NCBI RefSeq assembly: GCF_026210795.1
Contig: NC_089452.1
Location: 1,488,001 to 1,552,000, forward strand
Reading direction: 5' to 3'
DNA from: Rhizophagus irregularis
Taxonomy: Eukaryota; Glomeromycota; Glomeromycetes; Glomerales; Glomeraceae
DNA length: 64,000 nt
In this document: piece by piece, positions 46,408 through 57,900 of the stretch
Layout: each line of letters starts with the position of its first letter
How positions within the stretch are numbered: the stretch's first letter is position 1
Program-made: the position numbers and the translations under genes
Notes under the pieces: generated by a model
Seen by the model: the letters and a program-made list of their open reading frames with translations, nothing else
What the model was told of the DNA's origin: nothing
Databases searched by the model: none

Positions 46408-46607
46408 TCCGGAGCGTAGCGAAGGACTCTTTATGTTCTATCCATGGTGGTACAAAATATCCCGTTGTCCGTCCGCTTGTTCTTTGAGTCGACGTTTAAT
46501 TGGTTCTTATATCACACGAAATTATCTCGATCGGTTAATTGAGCATGTGATTATCTACCTATATACTGATAAGCTCCGGACTACGTAACGGTTTACCGTT
46601 TCCCTAG
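46408..46607 (+). mobile_element. 200-bp non-autonomous Helitron-like element
   Basis: It begins TCCGGAGCGTAGCGAAGGAC and ends with the hairpin AACGGTTTACCGTT, TCC and CTAG followed by T. A second copy of exactly 200 bp lies inverted at 53246-53445. TC...hairpin-CTAG is the Helitron pattern. The 5' boundary is less certain because both copies are preceded by TTATTAG. Confidence 0.7.
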
Positions 46608-46619
46608 TATTACAAAATT

Positions 46620-46765
46620 TTTATAAACTTTTATATAAATATAAATTACATGTAGGTGGTACAAGTTTGACAATGTAATTTAAAAGAGTATGAATAGATT
46701 AATATAGAGTACATTGAAAGTATTTACAAAAGCGAAGTAGATCAGATTCTGTTACCATAGTAAAC
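46620..46765 (-). repeat. Inverted copy of the 62100-62600 region (lacks the 333-bp MITE)
   Basis: Read on the minus strand this matches 62118-62172 and then continues directly into 62514-62600: AACAGAATCTGATCTACTTC, then CTCTATATTAATCTATTCAT. It keeps only one CTCTATAT, so it is the empty site for the MITE at 62173-62505. Confidence 0.75.
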
Positions 46766-48540
46766 TATGCTTCAATCATATTAGCGGAATGAAGGGATTT
46801 TTATTTATCAGTTTTGAAAAATGGTTTACTAAAGGTATCACGTATGAGAAGTTCACTATTAGTATTATAAATTATTACAAAATGTAAATTTGCTTTTGGT
46901 GAAAACTTATTTTTGTTATTTTATTTTCCAAAAAGAAAATTCTTCGAAAAATCATTATGTAAATAAAGTGTTGTAACACTACAGCATTTTGACTTCAAAA
47001 GTAGTAATAGGCAATCATTTTTTAATGACTTAATCATGTGGTTGTCAAATGAGTCAGACTGACAAAAGTTATACTACATTGCTATGTTTGGCAAATTGTC
47101 AGCCTTGTTAAGTTATAAAAATTCTATGTCAAATGGATAATATTGACAAAAGTTGAGTCATTTGCTAAATATATACAAATTAAAATTGATTTCCTAAGCT
47201 ATATATGTCTAATTTTTTGACTGTCATATTGATATAATGTCATTCAAAAATTATATCATGCCATATTTGGCAAAATAATACAATTTTGTCATAATATGAC
47301 AAGGTATAGATTCAGTTATATATTTCATGTATTAATTTTTATCACTTTTACTATCTCAATGCATCAACCTGAGTCATACTATTTACATTAGATTTTTTAT
47401 TATTTAAGACCTCCCATTTGTGATAAAATTTTTGATTTTTAGAAAATTGATTTTAAGATTTTACCAACCAGATTTCACCGACTTTATTAATTAACAAGAT
47501 TAGTATAATTATTATTATTAATAATTATCTTAGTTTAATAATAATTATCTTAGTTTTAAGTGAAGAAAAAGATTTCTTGAACAACAAGGTGTGTATTATT
47601 TTTTATTTTGCAATGATAGGATAACCCCTAAGTTGATGCGTTGGCTTAAGGGAATTACTGAATTTGACAACCTTGGTAACCACCCCAAGCTCTCGGTTCA
47701 GGTGTCCTAACTTTGTAGTTGATAAAAGTCTGCTTATTCTGGAGGAGGAATTTGCTATGTACCTTCTTTTATTACTAAATAAAAATTTTTGCACACTACT
47801 AATAATCTCTTTATTATAACAGTTAAATATAGAACATTCATATTATGCAAGAACATTACAAATATACTGGAAAAGAATTATTAAGAAATATAAAAAGGAA
47901 AAAGAAAAAAGTTTATTGTTCATTCCTGCTAAGAATCTTTCAATTTCTGCCAAAGATTATTCTATATAAAAGATTATTATATTTCTAGATTATTCTATTC
48001 TATTAAAGATTAATACTATTTCTAATAAAGATTATTCTATTGATTATTCTATAATAATGATTGTTCTATTTCTAATAAAGATTATTTCTAATAAAAATTA
48101 TTCTATTTCTAATAAAGATTATTCTATTTCTAATAATGATTATTCTATAATAATGATTGTTCTATTTCTAAGACCCGGCAAAAGTAATGGTGGTCAGTTT
48201 TTTTAATATAGCACATAAATTTTATAATGAAGCTATGAAATCTTTTTTATTTTTGAGAAGAATCATCAAAAATACATATATTTTATTATTGTGATAAATA
48301 TTTGGTTTGACCTCTATTTGCATCAACACATACTTCAATTTGATTTTGTGTGACCATTATTTTTGCTGGGGACTGTATTCTATTTCAAAGATTATTCTAT
48401 TTCTAATAAAGATTATTCCATTTTTTCCAATTCTGCTAAAGATTCCATTTATACTAAAAATCTTTTTCTATTTCTGCTGATGATCTACTAAATACTAATG
48501 ATCATTCCACTTATTTATAATTAAATTATGAAAAAGAAGA
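46766..48540 (+). pseudogene. Bromodomain-nuclease family, broken copy A with its 5' region
   Basis: 46766-47560 is the shared 5' region of this gene family. An exon 2 remnant (EEKDFLNNK) ends at 47588 before GTGTGT. Intron 2 follows, to the acceptor TTATAACAG at 47822. The exon 3 part is readable as SYYARTLQIYWKRIIKKYKK and LSISAKDYSI, then a stop. The SISAKDYSI repeat zone has expanded into a 21-bp tandem (TATTCTATTTCTAATAAAGA, ~47980-48160) and is cut by a mariner-type MITE. Bromodomain and nuclease parts are missing. Confidence 0.75.
48171..48375. mobile_element. Tc1/mariner-type MITE, 205 bp, in pseudogene copy A
   Basis: Left end AGACCCGGCAAAAGTAATGG and right end complement CAGTCCCCAGCAAAAATAATGG-like are imperfect inverted repeats. 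TA flanks both sides (48169-48170 and 48376-48377). It splits the YSISNKD repeat zone. GCAAAAGTAATGG is typical of Tc1-like ends. Non-coding. Confidence 0.75.
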
Positions 48541-48689
48541 TTATTTGTGTCCCATTTGCAGGCCTCTAGTCTATATTAATAATTATTATAATAATAAAGT
48601 TTTGGAAAATTAGCAATATTATATAACTTAATGTAAAATAAAAAGTGTTCAATTAGCATTAGGTCTGGCTAATTTTACTAATCCTATAA

Positions 48690-48825
48690 AAAATTTTATC
48701 CATTATTTCCGTAAAAATTCCATAAAATGAGCATTTCATGGATCCATTCACGGAAAATGTAAATAAATTGATAAATTTTGTGATGTAAGGTTATTAATTT
48801 CAGAAATATGATGGAATATAAAAAA
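48690..48825 (-). repeat. Dispersed repeat, copy of 55190-55325
   Basis: Read on the minus strand it matches 55190-55325 over about 130 bp: TGAATGGATCC, a GAATTTTTAC block and ATGGATAAAATTTTTT. The family is unknown and probably non-autonomous. Confidence 0.6.
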
Positions 48826-48904
48826 TGGATAACTTTATTTTTTACAGGGTGACAATCATTTTTCTGACAGGATCATTTTAGCAACAGCAATTTCACCAAC
48901 AGTT

Positions 48905-48992
48905 TTGAAATCCTAATCCACTCATCCTAACCTTATCCTAATCCTAACCCCTAATTCCTTATCTAACCCTAACCCTTTAATCCTAAATTTCC
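48905..48992. repeat. Interstitial telomere-like CCCTAA tract, degenerate
   Basis: CCTAATCC, ATCCTAACC and CTAACCCTAACCCT variants fill about 85 bp. The C-strand form of TTAGGG telomere repeats is used by many fungi. It is imperfect and internal, flanked by GACAATCATTTT-type inverted sequence, so it may be part of a small element. Confidence 0.5.
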
Positions 48993-49596
48993 TTGTCAGT
49001 AAGATGATTGTTAGTGAAATTGTCAATTTGAAATAGTGATGAAATGATTGTCAGTGAAATAAGTTAGACTCCAAAACATTAATATTAACTAAATATTTTT
49101 ATGTTTTGCATTAAGCTGTTATACTTAATTTTTACTGGATGATATTTCATTACTTAAATTATTTGATCACTCCATACAAATAAAAATGAAAATTTAGCTA
49201 AATCACAGCAATACTAACCCTAATCTGAATTTTGTATTAATTTAATGCTAAATTTAATTGCTTATTTAAAATTATTAAAATACCTATTTTACCCAATTTA
49301 AATTACTAGTTATTAAGATGTCCTATTTAATTAATTTTTGGACTATTTAAAGTTTACTGTAAATTAAAAATTTGCATGGAAATTTATGGTCAGATTATTA
49401 TTGGACCAGAAGAAGTCCTAAATTATGAGATTCGTGTAAATACAATTGAGTATCATGACAACCATCTTTGATCCCAAAAGATAACCACAAAGAAAAGTTT
49501 ACCAGACCTAATTTAAATAGAAAGATGTATTCTGAAGATATTGATAATACTTTAAAAATTAGCTATAAAATTTATTATATGCTAGAAAAAAATATT
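48993..49596. other. Intergenic, no supported gene
   Basis: AT-rich sequence downstream of the intact bromodomain-nuclease gene. No feature can be supported. Confidence 0.45.
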
Positions 49597-51580
49597 TTAA
49601 ACCCTATCATATGAATAATTAGATATTATTTCTTCTACAGATCTCCATAAAACACGATGAAAGCCAACTACCAAGATAACAAATCCTTTTAATTTATTAG
49701 GAGTTGATTTAGTTATTTTAATCCGTTCATCAAATATTCCTGAACTAGAATAATTAATTGTTTTTCCATTTGAAATGACATTCATATATGATTTCAATTG
49801 ATTAACCCCATTGTCTAATACTTCTCCTATAGTTGTTTGTTTGGTTTCTCCATATTCTTTTGACCAATATGAATATAATCTTTTTAACAAAACCTTTTCA
49901 TTTTCTTTTTCAATAATTTTATCTAGATTTTCCAGATCATTTGCATTAAATTTATTTTTATAATTTTTAATTAATTTAATTAAATTAACTAATGAAATGT
50001 ATTTTAATTCCAAACATATATTGTTATCTCCTATTCCTTTTAAAACAAAAATATCAGAATATCCAAAACGACCAAAACCTTTTAATTTTGTACCATCCAT
50101 TACTAGTGAAAGTTCAGGGATACAATATTTCAATGGTAAAAGGCTTTCAACAATTGCCTGAAGAACAGCCTCATCTGCAGAAAATAATGACATTTTTGAT
50201 CTTGTTGACAGAAATGTTTTTAAAAGTTCTATAAAAGGTATAACATTACCTGCAACAAGATTTTCATATGCTGAAGCTATAAGGAGGGCATCATTTACAA
50301 CTTGTCTATATACTAATTTGTCTTTGTTTTGTTCTAAAATTCGAATTTGTTTTGTTACAAGTTCTAATAAATTGTCATAAATAAAAAGTTAATAATATAA
50401 ATGCAACAAAAAAGTAATGAAAATATATAACTTACCAGAAGACAAATCATCATCACTAGTATCTCGTATTCTTTTTAATTTTTCTTTTTGTTTAACTTGA
50501 AAAATTATTTTTTCAGTCCATATTTTATTAAAAGCTGATTCCAATTCTTCTCCTAAACAATACATTTCACTTCCAATATCATTATATGTATAACAATTGC
50601 GAAATATAAGACGAATATCATTTTCAAATTCTTTTGTACTTGTATATTGGTCATTTTCTAATTTTGAATTTATTGTAAATAAATCCATTTGATTTTTTAT
50701 AAACTTATTTGAAACTTCCTTTTCATCATATTTATAGAATGGATGAATATTAGATTGTTCATCAAGATTCTGAAGAATATCATAACAAAAGTTATTAAGC
50801 TTAATATTTTTATAAGAAATTTCATCAGAATGATTTTTGGCTTCAATGGTATAATTATTAGCAGAAATAGAATAATCTTTAGCAGGAACAGAATGATTTT
50901 TTGCTTCAATGTTATCTTTGGCAGAAATAGAATAATCATTATTAGAAATAAAATAATTATCAGTAGGAATGGAATGAGGAATCTCAATTATCTTTTTAGC
51001 AGTAGGTACCAGATTTTCTTTTTCTTTTTTATATTCATTAATAATTCCTTTCCAATATATATGCAATGTTTTTGCATAACGTAAATGTTCTGAATTTACC
51101 TATTACAAGAAAGTGATTATTAGTTGTATGTAAAATTTTATTAATTACAAAGTTAGAACACCTGAACTGAGAGCTTTAGGTGGTTACCAATGTTGTCAAA
51201 TCCAGTAATTTCACATCTCAAAGCAATTATCAATTTGGGGTTATTCTTACTTTGCAAATAAAAAACACACCTTATTTTTTAAATCCGGGATATCCTTTCC
51301 TTCATCCAAAAAGTGAGCAGTCCAAATATGGTCAAGTTCATCCCAGCTGTCTGAAAAAACTAAAGTACTAATTATATCACGATAACTTTTTAAAAATCCA
51401 CAATATGATATTTTCTTATTTTTTGTTATATAAGAGATAAGAACTAGAAAGATTAAAGTTAATTAATTAGATATTAATAATACTAATCAAAATAAATTCC
51501 TAAAACTTACTATTTTGACCAGGATAGCTTTCAGATGTACTTATATTCTCAATATTAGAATAGCTCTCAGATGTATTCAT
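49597..51580 (-). CDS. Bromodomain - PD-(D/E)XK nuclease-like fusion (4 exons, 526 aa)
   Basis: Exons 51580-51511, 51350-51271, 51099-50436 and 50363-49597. All introns are GT-AG and all phases fit. Residues 1-50: Ser/Glu-rich start, then SWDELDHIWTAHFLDEGKD. About 50-75: helix (LRYAKTLHIYWKGIINEYKK). About 85-135: imperfect ~10-aa repeats (SISAKD/IEAKNHS). About 150-240: bromodomain, with HPFYKYDEKEVSNKFIKNQM, DLFTINSKLEN, FENDIRLIFRNCYTYND and the Asn expected to bind acetyl-lysine. From ~335: LPLKYCIPELSLVMDG, then GYSDIFVLKG...ICLELKY (D and ExK of PD-(D/E)XK) and VNQLKSYM. Chromatin binding joined to a nuclease is inferred. Other copies lie at 46766, 52985, 54195/60985 and 63684. Confidence 0.85.
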
Positions 51581-51599
51581 ATTTTCAACTTAAAATGAT

Positions 51600-52984
51600 A
51601 AAAAATTATTAAAGTGATAAAAATATAAAAATATTAAATGATAAAAATATTAAATGATAAAAAATTATTTAAGTGAAAAATATTAAATGATAAAAATATT
51701 AAATAATAAAATGATGGATATTTGATACAAATAAGAGACTTAAATAAAAAAAATCTCTTGTGAATAGTATAACTCAAGCTGACACATTATAAAATTGAAA
51801 AAATCTATTATATGAAACATTTATATTTATATATATAACTGAATCTCTTCTTTATCATATTGATAAAATTGACAAAACCAAACCATTTTGCCAAATATAG
51901 TAATGATGGTGTTAATAATTTTTGAATAAAATCATATCAATATGACTGTTAAAAAATTATATAGAAGATTGAATTTTAATTTATATGTATTTAGCAAATG
52001 ACTTGTCTTTTGTTAGCCTAACTCTTTTAATATATAGCATTTAAACACTTTTTAATTATATTGTCAGATATATATTAATTGTGACACCTACATGTACAGT
52101 ATAATACTATTATACTTTGTTAACTTATTTTTATTTTATCTTTTAAACATCATCAAATGAGTTAAACTAATAAAAGTTACTTTTTCAAGCTTTCGTATCA
52201 ATATAATTTTACTGTTTAAAAATTATGTTTGGCAAAATTTTCAGTTTTTGTCAATTTTGTCAATATGATATATAAAGAATAGCTACAGTTATATAAAACA
52301 TATTTCATTTTTAAATACATATATCAATGAGTCAAATTGACAAAGATCAAGTCATTTGCTAATATAATTTCCTAAACTATATACATCTTTCAGTAACAGT
52401 CATATTAATTTAATTTAATTCAAAAATTATATCATGCAATCATTACCATGTTTGGGGGCAAAATTATTCAGTTTTTATCAATTTTGTTAATATAACAAAG
52501 TAGATTCAGTCATATAAAATATAGCTTAATGTTTCATATGTCAAATTTTTTCTATTTTATATCTTGATGAGTCAACCTGAGTTATACTAATACAAGAGAT
52601 TTTTTTATTTAATACCCTTCTTATTTGTACAGTTATATGTTAAATGGGTTATAATAACAAAAATTGAGTCATTTGCTAAATATATACAAATTAAAATTTG
52701 ATCTCCTAAGCTATATATGTCTAATTTTATAACTGTCATATTGATATAATGTTATTCAAAAATTATAATATGCATTTATGCTATATTTGGCAAAATGATA
52801 CAATTTTGTCATAATATGACAAATAGATTCAGTTATATATATCATGTATTAATTTTTATCACTTTTATATCTTAATGCATCAGCCTGAGTCCATTTACAA
52901 AAGATTTTTTTCCCATTTATGTCAAAAATTTTTAGAACTAGATTTCACTAACTTTATTATTTACTAAAAGATTTTACATCTTAT
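51600..52984. repeat. Shared 5' region of the bromodomain-nuclease family, several copies head to head
   Basis: 51790-52080 is the upstream region of the intact gene (minus). About 52130-52560 and 52600-52984 are plus-strand copies of the same region, leading to copy C. Markers are ACAAATTAAAATT, CATATTGATATAATG, TTTGGCAAAATGATACAATT and GATTCAGTTATATA. The same markers occur at 46766-47560 and 62740-63680. No ORF. Confidence 0.7.
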
Positions 52985-53530
52985 AATTTTTAATTAATTA
53001 ACATAAGCACATCTGAAAGCTACCCTGGTCAAAAAGGTACTGATATAAAAGACAAGTGTGTATTTTTTTTATTTGCAATGATAGGGTAACCTCTAAGTCG
53101 ATTATGTGCTTGACTTAGGGAATTACTGGATTTGACAAACCCTGGTAACCTCTCAGTTCAGGTGTTCTAACTTTGTAGTTGATAAAAGTCTGCTTATTCT
53201 GGAGGATGTATACCTTCTTTATTACTAAATAAAAATTTCTATTAACTAGGAAAACGGTAAACCGTTACATCGCCCGGAGCTTATCAGTATATAGGTAGAT
53301 AACGACATGCTCAATTAACCGATCAAGATAATTTCGTGTAATATAAGAACCAATTAAATGTTGACTCAAAGAACAAGCGGACGGACAATGGGATATTTTG
53401 TATCACCACGGCTAGAACATATAGGGTCCTTTGCTACGCTCCGGACTAATAATAGTCTCTTTTTTATAACAGTTAAATATCATGTTATATACTTAAACAG
53501 GATGGATATCCCCATATTATCACAATATTG
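52985..53530 (+). pseudogene. Bromodomain-nuclease family, broken copy C (5' end)
   Basis: ISTSESYPGQKG (exon 1 text) is fused to DIKDK and the exon 2 donor region near 53055. Intron 2 is recognisable (GATAAAAGTCTGCTTATTCT). The 200-bp Helitron-like element sits in the intron at 53246-53445, after which TTATAACAGTTAAATAT resumes the exon 3 acceptor. Nothing is readable after about 53,530. Confidence 0.65.
53246..53445 (-). mobile_element. 200-bp non-autonomous Helitron-like element, second copy
   Basis: Reverse complement of the element at 46408-46607, same length, about 90% similar by eye. Its insertion into intron 2 of copy C is shown by the uninterrupted sequence of copy A at 47790-47822. 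Confidence 0.75.
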
Positions 53531-54194
53531 CTGATCATTTTACCAATCACTTGTTCCAATATTATCATATAAAAAAATGCTGTTGAATTAATTTTTTACA
53601 TAATAATGTATAAAATTTTGATTTTATTTACTTATTTTATTTATTGTTAACAAATTAGTTCTTAAAATAATTCATAAAAGATTTTGTCAAATATCAGATA
53701 AAAATTATTCAGGTTTATTTTAGCCATTGATTCTTGAATACCTAAATAATATACTGTAAAAGTTTCAAGTTTTGCATGAAGATCTGTGGCTTTGCTCAAA
53801 GCTTCAAAAGTCAGATTAGCAGATAATTGGCATATATATAGCATATATATTAATTATTAAAAATTTGATTAAAAATTTGACATAAAATCTAACTTTGGAA
53901 ACACACCTTATTTTGCCATAATACTTTTACATCAAATTATTGATAAATTAAACTATTAAATAAAATAATTTAACATAAATTATCAAATTGAACTGTGTTT
54001 GCCTTTATGTTAGAAGTGTGGATTACTTTCACGAGTGAATAAAACCTTTCTTTGACAGGAATATTACACAAATTTAAAACCAAGCCTGATGAATTTTCTT
54101 TTGCCTTTAATTTTTAAATAAATACAATTAAAAAAAAATAGTCCTTACCAAATATGCCAAACAATACAAACCAAGTTTTTCAGATTTCTTTAGA
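53531..54194. other. Non-coding
   Basis: AT-rich. A short ACACACCTTATTTTGC piece at 53900 resembles the minus strand of the exon 2/intron 2 border of the bromodomain-nuclease family. No gene is supported. Confidence 0.4.
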
Positions 54195-54382
54195 TATTGA
54201 TGGGTTTTGGAAAAGAATTATTGAAGATATAAAAAAAAAAGACAATTATTTTATTTAAAAAAGTTAATTGAAGTTCCTGCTGAAGGTCACTCCATTCCTA
54301 CTAATAATAATCATTCTATTTCAGCCAAAAATTATTCCAAAATTTCTTTAAGAATACTAACCTTATTAATTTCTATTATGAT
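54195..54382 (+). pseudogene. Bromodomain-nuclease family, broken copy D, left part
   Basis: Exon 3 text can be followed (FWKRIIEDIKKK; IEVPAEGHSIPTNNNHSISA) down to LINFYYD, the sequence that precedes ILQNLDEQ in the intact gene. There it is interrupted by the 6.6-kb element that begins at 54383. The right part resumes at 60985. Confidence 0.75.
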
Positions 54383-54904
54383 TAGAGATGGCAATGGTTG
54401 GTAGAGTTCCAATCCAACATCTGACGGATGATAAATCTCTTCTCATTTATTTTTGGAAAGAGACATTTATGATTCATAATTTATAATTTAGGAACTGCAT
54501 TTGATGTAAGGTGATCAGACTATGCATTATTTAATTAATTGAATATAAAATAAATGGGGTGAAATCTTAGTCAGATTGAAATTTTTATCTGTCAGATAAT
54601 ATTTTAATCTGTTCCTAATTTCTCCTTACTTTCATTTTTGAAAAGAAAGTTTATTAATTAAATTATGTACTGTATTATGCTCTTAGGATATCCTTAAAAA
54701 AATGCTCTTTTATATTAATTAAATGAGCGTACAACTGTTAAAATGTAATTATCTGTCAGATGACAGATTGGAATTCTAACGGTCAGTTATGGTCAGTCAT
54801 CGGTTGGTCATAAGAACCTTTAACTGACTGACCATTCTGACCAACCGCTATGGCTGACCATTTAACTGACTGTTTGACTGATTAGTAATTTTTTTGGTCA
54901 AGAA

Positions 54905-56132
54905 CCTAAACTTTATTAAAACAACAAAAAAAAGCGTTTTTATCAAAAATAATTAAAAAAAAAAAGAAAAAAGTTGCGAAACTCTTTTTTTTATTAAAAT
55001 ACTTAATAAATAAAAACATCTCAACTTTTTTTTTAATTATTTTTGATAAAAATGTTGCAAAATGTTTTTTTTTAAGTACTTTTAAAAGGGCATTTTTTTA
55101 TAAAAAAAAACATCTTTCAATATGTAATTTAATAATAAAAATATTTTCGCAAATATCTTTAATTGATAATAAATACCCTATAAAAAGGCTCATATTTCCG
55201 GAATTAATACCCTTATATCCCAGAATTTATTGAATTATTTATATTTTCCATGAATGGATCCAGAAAAAAGCTTATTTTTACAGAATTTTTACAAAAATCA
55301 TGGATAAAATTTTTTTACAGGAATAATTTAATAAAAAAATGTTTTGCAACAGTTTTGATTTTTTTAATAGAAAATGTACTGTTTTTTATTAAATATTTCA
55401 TAAAAAAAGAAACATTTCACACATTTTTTTAATGCCTTAATAAAAAAAATTGCAAAAGTTTAAATGGTCAGTTAAAGGATTAATCAAACTGGTCGGTCAA
55501 ACAGTCAGTCAAATAGTGTAACCTAGATATTGAGATAATCATATGATTGGAAGAATAATTACCCGAAGGATGAATAATATACTGAATGGAATATGGATAA
55601 ACATCTAACCAAAGGAAAAATGTTTAACCAAAATAATTAGAAAATATATTATTATAATTGTACAATATTTATTTATAGTAGTATTTATTTATAGTTTAGT
55701 TATTTATAATTATTTATCTATATTACTAGATTAGTTATTATTAGTTTAGTATAAATAGATTATTATCACATTAATGAAATGATATAATATTAGGAGGACT
55801 TTGACAGTTTAATTTGTGGAAATTTAGTTTGTAGTAATTTAACTTTTGGACAATTTATGGACAATAACAATTGTGGACAGTCTGGACAAATTATGGATAA
55901 TACCAAATTATGATGGACAAATTGGACAAGTTATGGACAATAATAAATTGTAATGGAAAATGATAAATTGCAATGAGAAATGTTAAGTTTTAGATGGATA
56001 ATCAAGAGATAATCAATTTATCAGCGTAACTTAAAAAAATATTTAAGATCGGGGTTTTGGAGTTGATTGAACTTTACCAAGTTTTGACTTGGAATTGGGA
56101 ATAATATTGGGGATTTAGGAAAATATAATGAT
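54905..56132. repeat. Non-coding part of the outer hAT-like element, with inverted and simple repeats
   Basis: TTTTTATCAAAAATAATT at 54942 is inverted at 55025-55060. CCTTTAACTGACTGACC (54817) is inverted at 55465-55478 as GGTCAGTTAAAGG. 55190-55325 is the second copy of the repeat at 48690. 55850-55950 holds several (T)GGACAA repeats. No coding sequence. Confidence 0.55.
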
Positions 56133-56456
56133 TAGTGATGCCGGGCGAAATTGTTTTCTAAAATCCGAAATATTTCAGATTTTTATCTGAAATACTAAAC
56201 TTATTCCGAAACCAAAACTCTTTTCGAAATCTAATTTAATATCCGAAATGACAAAATATAATTATTATATTAAACTAACTAAATTAATTAAATTCTAATT
56301 ATTTTTATGTACCTATCATTTATTTTATTATTGTATTACAATTTACAAATAACATTGAAATAAAAAAAAATTATTTTTTATTTTATAATTTGCACTTCAG
56401 AAGTGATAAAAAATTAGTTACAAAGTATTTCCAACTAAATCGTCATCTAATAAATG

Positions 56457-57230
56457 TTATTGAGCTAGTTCTTCAACATCATAATCACTTTCCATTTCAT
56501 TTTCATTATTATCATTAGCACTATCATTTAAATCCTCACTATCAACATCACTATTATTATCACTACCAATATCGCTATTATTATCACTACCAACATCGCT
56601 ATTATTATCACTATCAATATCACTTTCATCTGAATTTTCGTCATCATTATCCAGACATTTTACTGTATCTTTTAAATTAAAAAAACTCTCAATAATTAAA
56701 ACCTGAACTTCATGATTAGGAATCTCTAAGGCAGATGGGTTTGTTACATTATCAACTTCGTCATCCTCTTCCTCAAATTGTAAAAATGTTGAATTATTTA
56801 TCATTTCGTATAATTCTTCATTTGTACATTGTTGACTAATATAAGAAAGCTCATTTTTCATATTAGACAAATAATATGAACGAATTTTTGCCATAGACTC
56901 TATTGTTGAAAGTCCTAAATGTTGCCTTCTCTTGCCATATAACCAACCAAGAGTAGAAAAAATTCTCTCACATCCCGCACTATGTGGAGTAATAGAAAAT
57001 ATCATTATAGCTAATTCTTCAAGATGGTTATATTTGTCCTTGATTGAATACCACCAACTCATTGGTGTTTCAATACTGTTATCAAAATCTTGATTATATG
57101 GACTACGTTTTAATTCATAATTGCGAATTGCGCTAGAAGATGGTTGCATGACTTCTTATTACCACCATTATTTCGCCAAATTTGACCTGCAGTAGTAGTT
57201 ATGATTTTCCAATATTCCGTTTTTAATCAT
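56457..57230 (-). pseudogene. hAT transposase, C-terminal dimerisation domain with acidic tail
   Basis: The 230-aa open frame (to 57149) starts inside a transposase. WWYSIKDKYNHLEELAIMIF followed by SITPHSAGCERIFSTLGWLY is the hAT C-terminal dimerisation region, then KRRQHLGLSTIESMAKI. The tail is strongly acidic with an imperfect tandem SDNNSDVG/SDNNSDIG (56540-56620). Upstream, to about 57230, more transposase text (YWKIITTTAGQIWRNNGG) is out of frame. BED finger and catalytic core are absent. The C-terminal frame itself is intact. Confidence 0.8.
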
Positions 57231-57299
57231 CGTCCTATTAGTAAGAAATTAATAATTAATCTTTTAATTAATTTTATTTTTTAGCAAAAGTTCTTTGAA

Positions 57300-57800
57300 A
57301 ATTTAATGAAAATTTACTAACCACGATAATTGGATATATATATATATATATATTCAAGTAACCAATATTAATTATTAAACAATAAATGATTCCTGAAAAC
57401 ATTTATTTATTCATGAAAAAATAAGTAAAAAAAAAAGATTAATGTATTATAAACAACAAGATAAATTTAATAAAAATCAGCTAAATTGATGTAAAAAGTA
57501 CGCCAGTATATATATATTTGGATCAAACTTATCCTATACATGGGGCGAATTAGGATAAGACAATGCCGAATTATTACGGCAGTGAAATGATTACGCTGCC
57601 ATAATGTCAAAATAAATTACATCGCTGTAATGCCGTAATGCCGTAATGCTGAATTTCTGAATTGCCAAATTGCCAAATTGCTAAATTGTCAAATTGCCGA
57701 ATTGCCGAATTGTCGAATTGTCGAATTGTCGAATTGCTGTAGTGTTAAACAAAATACACTGCCGCAATGCTAAATTGTAAATTAAATACTTACAATGTAT
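57300..57800. repeat. Simple repeats between the two hAT relics: (TA)n and 9-bp minisatellite
   Basis: (TA)n lies at 57333-57352. At 57650-57735 a 9-bp unit, AATTGCCGA with C/T and G/A variants, is repeated about nine times, preceded by TAATGCCG repeats. No coding content. Confidence 0.75.
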
Positions 57801-57900
57801 GAATTATTTTATTTTTATTAATATTTATAACACCCATTTATTAGCATTTATTAACTATTTATAATAAACAATAAAATCCCAAAAAAACTATAATTGCTAA

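Noticed and set aside
47603-47794. 63-aa minus-strand ORF within intron 2 of copy A
   Set aside because: It runs antisense through a conserved intron of the bromodomain-nuclease family; the matching positions in other copies are not open.
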